Positions 1 to 5,265 of a stretch of 5,265 bases of DNA are shown piece after piece. The translations under genes and the position numbers were made by a program. Origin of the DNA: Bacteroidales bacterium (GTDB lineage Bacteria > Bacteroidota > Bacteroidia > Bacteroidales > UBA1402); assembly GCA_003506275.1 (NCBI GenBank), contig DOBD01000312.1, positions 517-5,781 of the forward strand, given 5' to 3'. How positions within the stretch are numbered: position 1 is the stretch's first letter; each line of letters begins with the position of its first letter. The notes under the pieces are model-generated. The model saw only the letters and a list, made by a program, of their open reading frames with translations, was not told where the DNA came from and searched no databases.

Positions 1-198
1 AATGATGGGGAAGAGGAAGTCACTGTTTCCTTGTTTGACCTAAGCGGCAAATTGGTGAAGCAACTCTTCAAAGGCCAGGTTAACGGATGGCATGATGTGG
101 TGTGGGACGGCACAGGCGCCAATCAGGAAAGCTTGCCGGCTGGGGTCTATGTGTGCAAAACCAATGAACATGTGATGAAATTGATGAAGGTGGAGTAA
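1..198 (+). CDS. C-terminal fragment of a T9SS type A / FlgD-like sorting-domain protein (5' end outside window)
   Basis: The first frame is open from base 1 to a TAA at 196-198 and gives 65 residues with no start in view, so this is the tail of a larger + strand gene. The fragment reads as a small Ig-like beta fold: a strand ending LFDLSGKLV, a W-x-D-V-V-W-D-G-T turn, then L-P-A-G-V-Y-V followed by a short basic strand ending LMKVE. The combination of LxDxxG, WDG and LPAGVY is typical of FlgD-like and T9SS C-terminal sorting domains. In that family the domain directs proteins through the type IX secretion system, where it is normally cleaved when the cargo is anchored or released. The cargo of this protein is upstream and cannot be seen, so its function is unknown. 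The gene converges with the antitoxin gene, leaving 25 bases between the stops. Confidence 0.8.
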   Translation, partial: NDGEEEVTVSLFDLSGKLVKQLFKGQVNGWHDVVWDGTGANQESLPAGVYVCKTNEHVMKLMKVE

Positions 199-223
199 TC
201 AACGGATTTGTTCCGTGTTATCC
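199..223. terminator. Possible weak bidirectional terminator between convergent genes
   Basis: The only space between the two convergent stop codons is 25 bases. It contains ACGGA (202-206), a 5-base loop, and TCCGT (212-216), a perfect 5-bp stem. The stem is short and no clear T-run follows on either side, so this is a weak candidate, chosen mainly because of its position. Confidence 0.25.
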
Positions 224-1315
224 CTATTCTTCAAAGATCACCGGTGCCATGTAGCGATAACCTTCCTTATAGGAAAGGTGTTTGTTGTGCTGCAACCTGC
301 CAATGATAATGGCAGGATGTGTGTTAAAGTTGGATGCAAAGGATCTCAAGCTTGCATCGTCCAATGGCAGAGAGGCGATGATGGCAGCTTCTTCTTCTCT
401 ACTCAAGGTCCATTTGATGGCGAAGTCATCGGCTTCCCTTTCCTTCTTTATATCCGGATTGGAGGTTGAGGGCTGTTCCAAAAAAACATCCTTTTTTCCA
501 TGTAGAAGGATGTGTCCGGCTTCATGAAAGAATGTGAACCAAAAAATATCGTTGCGCTTGTAGCGACCAGTCAATTGGATAAGGGGTGTGTTATTCAGCC
601 AACGCGTGGCGCCATTAATCGGGGCTTTATTGATGCATGGTGTGTGGACCACCTTGACGCCAGCTAAAAGGCATATGTGCTGAAGTTGATGGAAGAAGTC
701 AGTGGGGTGGTTAGCCATGAGGGTTCTTATCAGTGGCAAACTTTCCCTAAAACGATTGGTAGCGTATTCGTTTGCTACCAATGAGGAAGCTTGAATTTCG
801 CCCTTTCGTAGCCAGGCAGAAATGGCAAAAGGATCGTTGGTTTGGGCTAACGAGATTCGGAAAGCCACTTTCAACGATTGGTTCAAAAAATAATTCTCCC
901 AAGCGGTATGGTTTGAAAAGCCAAAGAAGGCCAATAAGGCCATTGTTTTCTCTTGAATGGTGTTTGCCTGTTCCAGCCAGCCTTTTTTTATCATTTCGGC
1001 CAAGGGGAATTGTTGTGCCCAAGGAACAGCCATATTGATGACTTCTTTGTTTTTTTCTCTGGCAATGTATTCATCGTAGGCTTTTTGATGGTTCATCCAG
1101 AAATTGGCGGGAATCCTGGTCGCGTTTTCAAACTGAACGGCCATATCAGGCGTAATGGAGCTTTCACCTTTGAGTACAGCAATGATGGTTTTTTCCGGCT
1201 TGCCAGTACGTAAAGCGAATTCTTTTGGTCCCATGTGCATTTCCTCCAGTTTCTCTGCCAGGGTTTCACCCGGATGAGGCCTGGATTGTGGGTGATATTG
1301 GTTAAATGTTTTCAT
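224..1315 (-). CDS. higA: HigA-type antitoxin fused to an ImmA/IrrE-type metallopeptidase domain
   Basis: The 363-residue protein has two parts. Residues about 14-83 match HigA-family XRE helix-turn-helix antitoxins: HPGETLAEKL near the start, a recognition-helix region around residues 35-50, then the hallmark ITPDMAVQFE and FWMNHQKAYDEY. Residues about 215-340 look like an ImmA/IrrE (DUF955) zinc peptidase. They contain FHEAGHILLHG with HExxH at H264-E265-x-x-H268, and a downstream EREADDFA whose E294 is the likely third metal ligand. The stretch between the two has no motif I recognise. Classical HigA proteins are about 100 residues, so this is a long form. By family, the HTH should bind the operon's own operator and the protein should neutralise the HigB toxin. 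The role of the peptidase domain is not established by the sequence; all metal-ligand residues appear intact. The ATG at 1315 lies 11 bases after the toxin stop, so the two genes are almost certainly cotranscribed, toxin first, as is usual for higBA. Confidence 0.88.
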   Translation of the reverse strand: MKTFNQYHPQSRPHPGETLAEKLEEMHMGPKEFALRTGKPEKTIIAVLKGESSITPDMAVQFENATRIPANFWMNHQKAYDEYIAREKNKEVINMAVPWAQQFPLAEMIKKGWLEQANTIQEKTMALLAFFGFSNHTAWENYFLNQSLKVAFRISLAQTNDPFAISAWLRKGEIQASSLVANEYATNRFRESLPLIRTLMANHPTDFFHQLQHICLLAGVKVVHTPCINKAPINGATRWLNNTPLIQLTGRYKRNDIFWFTFFHEAGHILLHGKKDVFLEQPSTSNPDIKKEREADDFAIKWTLSREEEAAIIASLPLDDASLRSFASNFNTHPAIIIGRLQHNKHLSYKEGYRYMAPVIFEE

Positions 1316-1326
1316 GGGTAACGTTC

Positions 1327-1659
1327 TTAGTGGTAGTCTACGATTTCAATTATTTCAACACCAGATATTTCTGTCCATATATATCTACCGTCAGCGTCTG
1401 TAGGAATAGGATTTTGGTGAGGAGTGAATATGAGTCTGTATGGCTGGTCTAAATCACAACTCCATTGTCCTTTTCTGTCATGTATTAGCTCGTGGTAATG
1501 ACCGGGTAAATACCTTACCTCTTCCAGAGTGGTGGCATCTAGCAATTGGGTGAGTCTCCGTTTGAGAATCGAAGCCCTGGGTCTGCCAAACGCTTTCAGC
1601 ATTTTCGAGTCATCATTGGCAATTTTTTCCAATCTTTTATCAGCAAATGTGATTCTCAC
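1327..1659 (-). CDS. higB: HigB-like toxin, RelE/ParE superfamily (plasmid maintenance killer type)
   Basis: This is a predicted 110-residue toxin of the HigB/RelE superfamily. Members are usually ribosome-dependent mRNA endonucleases that stop translation when the antitoxin is lost. Family-like features in order are FADKRLEKIAND (5-16), FGRPRA (24-29), LEEVRYLPGHYHEL (45-58), DRKGQWSCDL (61-70), QPYRLIF (72-78), NPIPTDADGR (83-92) and a C-terminal EIIEIVDYH. The basic and aromatic residues R62, K63, R75, Y109 and H110 are the sort used by RelE-fold toxins; assigning catalytic roles to them is inference. I chose the GTG at 1657-1659 because the family normally begins right at this V/M-x-I-x-F strand. 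The frame stays open upstream to a TTG at 1690-1692, which would add 11 residues (121 in total) with no family resemblance, and that extension would run through the promoter. The gene is complete, undamaged and followed after 11 bases by the antitoxin. Confidence 0.87.
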   Translation of the reverse strand: MRITFADKRLEKIANDDSKMLKAFGRPRASILKRRLTQLLDATTLEEVRYLPGHYHELIHDRKGQWSCDLDQPYRLIFTPHQNPIPTDADGRYIWTEISGVEIIEIVDYH

Positions 1660-1661
1660 CG

Positions 1662-1693
1662 CAAAGATAGATTCTATTTTGACTAATAACAAA
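1662..1693 (-). promoter_or_regulatory. Bacteroidota-type promoter for the higBA operon
   Basis: Read on the minus strand, TTTG (1693-1690) is followed after exactly 20 bases by TATCTTTG (1669-1662). This fits the Bacteroidota primary sigma factor pattern of a -33 TTTG/TTG and a -7 TAnnTTTG at its usual spacing. A-rich tracts lie further upstream, around 1710-1740. The -7 element ends only two bases before the GTG start at 1659, so a transcript from it would be leaderless or nearly so. A second -7-like box, TACATTTG (1697-1690), overlaps the -33 element. It could start transcription about 25 bases ahead of the GTG, but it has no good -33 partner. Confidence 0.6.
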
Positions 1694-1705
1694 TGTAAGT
1701 CAAAA
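1677..1705. promoter_or_regulatory. Probable HigA operator: 8-bp inverted repeat over the higBA promoter
   Basis: TTTTGACT (1677-1684) and AGTCAAAA (1698-1705) form a perfect 8-bp inverted repeat with a 13-base spacer. The half-site centres are 21 bp apart, about two helical turns, which suits a dimeric HTH repressor. The spacer contains the -33 TTTG element and the alternative -7 box, so bound protein would block RNA polymerase. The cognate HTH antitoxin is encoded in the same operon, and HigA-type autoregulation through palindromes at the promoter is well known. The repeat is not followed by a T-run, so it is a poor terminator candidate for the gene upstream. Confidence 0.55.
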
Positions 1706-1751
1706 AATAATTCATAAGATCGTTTTTTTGTTTTTGTATGTACCCTTGCCC

Positions 1752-2552
1752 TTATTTCTCAACCACCTCAATGTAATTCGTTTTGAGCGTGTATTTATAG
1801 TACTTTCCGGTGTTTGTACACAACACCGAGAATGTTTCCAATCCACATAAGGGACCGTACAAGCGGAACGTGCAAATGTCCGTTGCGGTGATGTACGGGG
1901 TGGATTTAAGGTGAGAATGCATGATGTCAGTCACCTTATCTCCGTTGGGTAACTTTGTCATGCCCGGAATCAGTCGGGAATGAAATTTTTTCCACTCAAG
2001 AAGGTTGCCTGACAGGTCTGTCCTGAACAAATAATCGTTGCCAAAGGGTATCACACCTTCATTGGGCGTACCCATCAGTATATACAACCTGTATTCGTTG
2101 GTGTCCTTAAGGAGGACAAAGTTTGGATTGTACCCGTTTGGAATCGTCACGTTGTATTGGCTGTCGGAAAGCAATCTGATGATGTTGTGTTTCATCGCCA
2201 ATAGTTCCTGCTCAAGGGGCGTCAAGGCCCTCGTTACCTTGGAGACAGTCATCGGAAAATCGAAAAACGTTGAAAAGTAGCTGTATTGTGCAATGCTCTT
2301 TTGCTGTTCTTTATCCAGGTAGGTCACAAAGACCGTGTCTTCCGAATGGCTCACGACATAGCCGCCGTAGTTCTTTTTCAGCTTTTTGTCTGTCAACAGC
2401 AGGTCGGTGGAATTCCATGCAGCCTTTTCGTACTTATACAACAGATCAGATTCTGCGATGATTGAATCAAAGACTGCTTTCAAGCGATCGTCTTGCGAAA
2501 ACAGGTTAAACGAAATCGCTAACAGCAGCACGAGGATACTGATTTTTTTCAT
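1752..2552 (-). CDS. Secreted protein of unknown function, 266 residues
   Basis: I do not recognise this protein. It starts with a clear signal peptide: two lysines, a hydrophobic stretch to about residue 17, then NLFSQDD, with probable cleavage near residues 19-20. There is no lipobox cysteine and no later membrane segment, so a periplasmic or exported soluble protein is likely. The mature part mixes short acidic and basic helices (about 22-60 and 110-130) with strand-like stretches. Distinctive points are PNGYNPNFVLL (138-148), YRLYILMGTPNEG (154-166), DLSGNLLEWKKFHSRLIPG (179-197), an HSH triplet at 212-214 followed by ITATDICTFRLYG, and only three cysteines (227, 236, 245), all near the C-terminus. 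The protein ends in a lysine-rich strand region without a recognisable T9SS sorting domain. The ATG at 2552 is 42 bases after the stop of the DUF1566 gene on the same strand, so cotranscription is likely. The HSH triplet could bind metal, but that is a guess. Confidence 0.75.
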   Translation of the reverse strand: MKKISILVLLLAISFNLFSQDDRLKAVFDSIIAESDLLYKYEKAAWNSTDLLLTDKKLKKNYGGYVVSHSEDTVFVTYLDKEQQKSIAQYSYFSTFFDFPMTVSKVTRALTPLEQELLAMKHNIIRLLSDSQYNVTIPNGYNPNFVLLKDTNEYRLYILMGTPNEGVIPFGNDYLFRTDLSGNLLEWKKFHSRLIPGMTKLPNGDKVTDIMHSHLKSTPYITATDICTFRLYGPLCGLETFSVLCTNTGKYYKYTLKTNYIEVVEK

Positions 2553-2594
2553 GAAGGATAGGATTGAAAGTTCTCCGATATAAGCGCTTCGTTA

Positions 2595-4352
2595 TTAAAA
2601 CTCCTTGACAGCACGCAGCAGCCGGGTCGCATCGTTTTTGTCGGTAAACAGGCCCGTGCCGTTTGCAAAGGTCATTTCCCAGGCTTGTGAGGCATTCAGT
2701 TCGGTGGAAGACCAATAATAACCGTGAAAGATGGAGTAGTTATTGAGCTTGACCACAGTGTACATGAGTTGAAGTTCGTCTTTTGAGGGTAAAAACCAGG
2801 TGCCGGCCGGCTCCATATCGTAGCAGAACTTGGCTGCATAGGTGCCTGCCCCCAGCGTGTTGACGATGGCCAGCGTATTGGCCTTGCCAGTCCCAATGGC
2901 CGTTCCGGTAGCCCCGGTGACGACCTGGGTGCCATTAGACCAGGCAATGCCGTTGCCCACACCGACCTGATCGTATTCAGCGCACACTAGCCCGTGTTTA
3001 CCGGTGGAATCCACGAAAAACACAATGCCATTATCATAACGCGTACCAATGGCAGCCACCGTAAACGTCAACATATTGCCATACGAGGTGCCCAATCCGT
3101 TGGTGGCATAGGCGCGCACGTAGTACGTGCGGCCCACTTCCAAACCACTGAGTGCCGAGGTGTACGAACCACTGCTCACGGTTTGGACTGTTTTTGTCGG
3201 AAGGGCCACCGTTGGGGCAGGTAGCGTGTCCCAGCAGATGCCACAGGCCGTGATAGGATCACCTCCATCGTCCTGGATGAAGCCGCCGCTGGTCGCCGTT
3301 GACCCGGTGATGTTGCTAACCGTCGTTGTCGTCAAAGGCACGACCCCGTCTTTTGTGGTAAACGTCAACTCATTACCGTAGGTGGTACCAATCGCGTTGG
3401 TGGCGTAGGCACGGACATAGTATTTCGTGGCACTCAACAACCCCGTCAGATTCACCGAAAAAGAGCCAACTCCGCCGCCATTCGACACGTGGTTGTCGGA
3501 GACGGTTGGCGAAGCATTGGTGCTGTAACAAATACCCCTGTCGGTGATGGCAGAACCACCATCAGAGGAAATATACCCCCCAGCCGAGGCAGAAAATGCC
3601 TTGACGGCGGTGAGGGAAATGGTCGATACCTGTGCCGCGGATTTTTGGGTGGTAAACGTCTTGTCATTGCTGTAGCTGACATTCACCGCGTTGACCGCTT
3701 TCAATCGGTAATGATAGGTCGTACTTGGTTGCAAGTTGGTCAAGATGGTCGAAACAAAGACCTCCTGATTACCTGTCACCAGGTTTGGAGCCGGTGTGGA
3801 TTGATTCCCATAACTCGGTGTCAACCCCCATTCAAACGTTACGGTCGTGCTGAATCCCTTACCGTTGACCAGCCCGGTCAAGGTAGCCGTATTGTTTCGG
3901 ACTTCCGACACGGGCGGTAGGGCTACCGAAGGCTGTGCCGTAGCTGATATGCTCTCAGCCGTTTTTGCCGCAAACGCGTACGGTACACTCAACAACTGAC
4001 TTGTACCAACGATGGAGTAGTTCACGCCACCGGTCGGGTCGGTTTCCACCTTGACAAAATAGGGTCCTTTCGACCAATCAATGGTGGAAAACTGATCTGT
4101 TGTCGTGCCAGCGCCAATTTCCAGCGTGACCAAGCCATTTTCGTTGGTCATGGGAGTCTGGGTTTCCACGTAAACAACGGTACCCGAAACGGAGCCCTGT
4201 ATCAGGCTGATGCGCATGCCGATGGTTTGATTGGTTACTAATGCGCCGTTTGCCGTGCGAATGACCGCTTGATAGCTCATTTTATCGGGTGCCTGGGCGA
4301 CAACCATCAAACAGACCAGCAAGACCTGCAGAAGGACAACTGCTTTTTTCAT
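2595..4352 (-). CDS. Secreted FN3-like repeat protein with C-terminal DUF1566 (Lcl C-terminal-like) domain
   Basis: The 585-residue product is exported: residues 1-20 form a signal peptide ending VVAQ. Residues about 22-130 are an N-terminal module (KMSYQAVIRTANG, VVYVETQTP, IDWSKGPYFVKVETDPTGG, SQLLSVPYAFAAKTAE) often seen at the front of Bacteroidetes surface proteins. Three FN3-like units follow at about 143-236, 240-334 and 337-432. The last two are the most alike, with ITDRGICYS/ITACGICWD and YYVRAYATN exactly 99 residues apart. Residues about 436-585 match DUF1566: a GxVFFVDSTGKHGLV start, GATGTAIGTGKANT, WFLPSKDELQLMY, GYYWSSTE and a final RLLRAVKEF. DUF1566 is also the C-terminal domain of the Legionella adhesin Lcl, so adhesion or glycan binding is possible but not shown here. 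The protein has no T9SS sorting domain of its own. Its ATG lies 4 bases after the stop of the upstream sorting-domain gene, which suggests translational coupling. Confidence 0.85.
   Translation of the reverse strand: MKKAVVLLQVLLVCLMVVAQAPDKMSYQAVIRTANGALVTNQTIGMRISLIQGSVSGTVVYVETQTPMTNENGLVTLEIGAGTTTDQFSTIDWSKGPYFVKVETDPTGGVNYSIVGTSQLLSVPYAFAAKTAESISATAQPSVALPPVSEVRNNTATLTGLVNGKGFSTTVTFEWGLTPSYGNQSTPAPNLVTGNQEVFVSTILTNLQPSTTYHYRLKAVNAVNVSYSNDKTFTTQKSAAQVSTISLTAVKAFSASAGGYISSDGGSAITDRGICYSTNASPTVSDNHVSNGGGVGSFSVNLTGLLSATKYYVRAYATNAIGTTYGNELTFTTKDGVVPLTTTTVSNITGSTATSGGFIQDDGGDPITACGICWDTLPAPTVALPTKTVQTVSSGSYTSALSGLEVGRTYYVRAYATNGLGTSYGNMLTFTVAAIGTRYDNGIVFFVDSTGKHGLVCAEYDQVGVGNGIAWSNGTQVVTGATGTAIGTGKANTLAIVNTLGAGTYAAKFCYDMEPAGTWFLPSKDELQLMYTVVKLNNYSIFHGYYWSSTELNASQAWEMTFANGTGLFTDKNDATRLLRAVKEF
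3057..3926 (-). repeat. Three tandem FN3-like repeat units within the DUF1566 protein gene
   Basis: The coding sequence holds three diverged units of about 95-99 codons. Units two and three still show nucleotide similarity: the TGGTGGC(A/G)TAGGC segment at 3101 recurs at 3398, an offset of 297 bases, or 99 codons. Unit one keeps the fold-level pattern (TFEWG, TTYHYRLKAVNA, FTT) but differs in sequence. Units two and three carry GGxIxxDGG, ITxxGIC(Y/W) and YYVRAYATNxxGTxYGNxLTF. This indicates duplication within the gene. Confidence 0.8.
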
Positions 4353-4356
4353 GATC

Positions 4357-4836
4357 CTATTTCTTAATGATTTTAACTGTTTTCACGTCTTTTTTCCCTT
4401 GTACAATGCTTAACACATACGTGGCCGGTGGTAATGGATCAAGCTGCAGCACGGTTTCGCTGCTACGAATCGTCTGCTTGGAGATGATTCTTCCGTTCAC
4501 GTCGTATAAGGTGTAGCTGAGTTTGTTGATTTTCAGCCCGTTGATTTTCACTATCAGGCTACCTGCGGTAGGGTTCGGGTACGTTGACACCATCAGCGCG
4601 ACGTTTTCCGCATTTTTCCCGCCCGATAAGAGGGAGATTTCATATGGTTGTTCCACACCGGCAGCCGTAGAACCCAACGCTGACGACGAGGTGGTAAAAA
4701 ACGGTTGACCGATTGAATAGCTGACCGAACCACCCGTGCCGGTGCTGTTGTTGCCGGAAGCGGGTAGGGCTTCCTGTGCCAGCATCACTGACAAAGGCAA
4801 GCAATTGAAAAGGAGAACGATGAGGATGTGTTTCAT
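4357..4836 (-). CDS. Small secreted protein with a C-terminal T9SS type A sorting domain
   Basis: The 159-residue product has a signal peptide (MKHILIVLLF at the start, ending near VMLAQ, residues 17-21). A Gly/Ser/Thr-rich region of about 50 residues follows, with NNSTGTGGSVSYSIGQPFF and AAGVEQPYEIS. The last 77 or so residues are a T9SS type A sorting domain: the YPNPT motif (86-90), LYDVNGRII (110-118), LPPATYVLSI (135-144) and a basic VKTVKIIKK tail. Similar short proteins are widespread in Bacteroidetes. Little cargo is present apart from the sorting domain, so a surface or assembly role with its neighbours is inference. The ATG at 4836 is preferred over the in-frame TTG at 4869 because the signal peptide starts at this methionine and the extra 11 residues look non-coding. 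It is the first gene of the run and ends 4 bases before the DUF1566 gene. Confidence 0.85.
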   Translation of the reverse strand: MKHILIVLLFNCLPLSVMLAQEALPASGNNSTGTGGSVSYSIGQPFFTTSSSALGSTAAGVEQPYEISLLSGGKNAENVALMVSTYPNPTAGSLIVKINGLKINKLSYTLYDVNGRIISKQTIRSSETVLQLDPLPPATYVLSIVQGKKDVKTVKIIKK

Positions 4837-5006
4837 GTCATCAAACAGGTTGGTGAGCGTTCCTGTCAATTTTGAAATGGTAAATATAATTTAAAAATTG
4901 TAGTAAGTGACTAGATTTTCCTATGTTTTCCAACACCCCTGCCGTCAAACAATTCACTTTTTTTTCTTTCTTTTGCACCTTATATCTAACCAAGCAACAC
5001 CAACGT
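4837..5006. promoter_or_regulatory. Divergent intergenic region with weak promoter candidates in both directions
   Basis: This 170-base AT-rich region must hold the promoters for the minus-strand secreted-protein run and the + strand gene at 5007. On the minus strand, TATATTTA (4888-4881) is one mismatch from TAnnTTTG and lies 44 bases ahead of the ATG. On the + strand, TTCTTTTG (4968-4975) is one mismatch from the same consensus and lies 31 bases ahead of its ATG. Neither has a convincing -33 element at the normal spacing, so both are tentative. Confidence 0.3.
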
Positions 5007-5265
5007 ATGAAAAAATGCCTGGCAGGCCTCTTTCTGATGGCCGCCATAGCCGTTCAGGCACAGACCAACCTACAAGTACACTACGACTTCGGCGAAGGAC
5101 GGAAGTATGTCACCACCACCCTGGAAATGTTCAAGGCCGACAAATGGGGCAACACCTTCTTCTTCGTGGATTACGATTTCAACGCCGGAGCCGACAACCA
5201 TCCCAGCACCTCCTACATGGAAATAGCCCGTTGCATCAATACCTGGGGCGGCCCCTTCAGCGCGC
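5007..5265 (+). CDS. N-terminal fragment of a DUF5020-like outer-membrane protein (3' end outside window)
   Basis: An ATG at 5007 opens a frame that stays open to the window end, giving 86 complete codons. The product begins with a signal peptide (MKKCLAGLFLMAAIAVQAQ) with cleavage likely after the QA at residues 17-18. The mature start runs TNLQVHYDFGEGRKYVTTT, then LEMFKADKWGNTFFFVDYDF, an Asp/Asn-rich turn, and a WGGPFSA segment near the window edge. The HYDFG, TLEMFKxDKWGxTFFFVD and EIAR features resemble the Bacteroidetes DUF5020 family, which I recall as predicted Tsx-like outer-membrane beta-barrels. The pattern of aromatic residues in alternating strands fits this. Cys4 lies before the hydrophobic core and is not a lipobox. 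Substrate and function cannot be read from the fragment. The gene is divergent from the minus-strand run and uses GC-rich codons. Confidence 0.68.
   Translation, partial: MKKCLAGLFLMAAIAVQAQTNLQVHYDFGEGRKYVTTTLEMFKADKWGNTFFFVDYDFNAGADNHPSTSYMEIARCINTWGGPFSA

Noticed and set aside
747..1038. Overlapping open frames of about 90 codons on both strands inside the antitoxin gene
   Set aside because: The antitoxin frame is continuous with recognisable domains on both sides, and the alternative translations have no coherent features.
1660..1692. Extension of the toxin to the upstream TTG at 1692
   Set aside because: The additional 11 residues are absent from the family pattern, TTG is a weak start, and the segment contains the promoter elements.
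2582..2589. AAGCGCTT palindrome between the DUF1566 gene and the 266-residue gene
   Set aside because: There is no loop and no following T-run, so it is not a terminator, and an 8-bp palindrome alone is weak evidence for a binding site.
3489..3920. A 143-codon + strand open frame antisense to the FN3-like repeat region
   Set aside because: It lies wholly inside the well-supported minus-strand gene and has an arginine/glycine-rich, domain-free translation. It is explained as a shadow of that gene's codon use.
3057..3926. Repeats as a possible CRISPR array or mobile repeat
   Set aside because: The units are about 290 bases long, diverged, in frame and encode FN3-like domains. No short, identical, regularly spaced repeats are present.
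4837..4869. Extension of the small sorting-domain protein to the TTG at 4869
   Set aside because: The signal peptide begins at the ATG at 4836; a longer N-terminus would bury it behind unrelated polar residues.
4867..4900. CAATTTT / AAAATTG 7-bp inverted repeat with a 20-base spacer in the divergent intergenic region
   Set aside because: It is made almost only of A and T in an AT-rich region with a long spacer, so chance is a sufficient explanation.

Overview
The window looks like a piece of a Bacteroidota chromosome. Two proteins end in type IX secretion (T9SS) type A-like sorting domains. Secreted proteins have short signal peptides ending near Ala-Gln or Ser-Gln. One secreted protein carries an N-terminal region and FN3-like repeats of a kind common in Bacteroidetes. 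Promoter-like elements fit the Bacteroidota TTTG / TAnnTTTG pattern, and Shine-Dalgarno sequences are not evident. I cannot name a genus.

Layout from left to right. (1) Bases 1-198, + strand: the last 65 codons of a T9SS/FlgD-like sorting-domain protein. (2) After a 25-base convergent gap, a minus-strand higBA-type toxin-antitoxin operon. The higB-like toxin (1659-1327, GTG start) is transcribed first. An unusually long 363-residue antitoxin (1315-224) follows, joining a HigA-type HTH to an ImmA/IrrE-type HExxH metallopeptidase domain. A well-spaced Bacteroidota promoter and an 8-bp inverted repeat lie directly in front of the toxin. (3) A minus-strand run of three exported-protein genes, transcribed right to left: a 159-residue protein that is mostly a T9SS sorting domain (4836-4357); 4 bases later a 585-residue protein with three FN3-like repeats and a DUF1566 (Lcl C-terminal-like) domain (4352-2595); 42 bases later a 266-residue secreted protein I do not recognise (2552-1752). 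(4) A 170-base divergent intergenic region, then the start of a + strand gene (5007 to the window end) that resembles the Bacteroidetes DUF5020 outer-membrane family.

How the parts fit together: the three-gene run is plausibly one transcription unit making envelope or surface proteins, with the sorting-domain protein and the large repeat protein probably translationally coupled. The toxin-antitoxin pair lies downstream on the same strand but has its own promoter and probable operator, so it is probably autoregulated. There is no tRNA, rRNA, CRISPR array or insertion sequence that I can see, and no gene-free stretch longer than 300 bases. The most interesting parts are the antitoxin-metallopeptidase fusion with its operator/promoter arrangement, and the uncharacterised third gene of the secreted-protein run.
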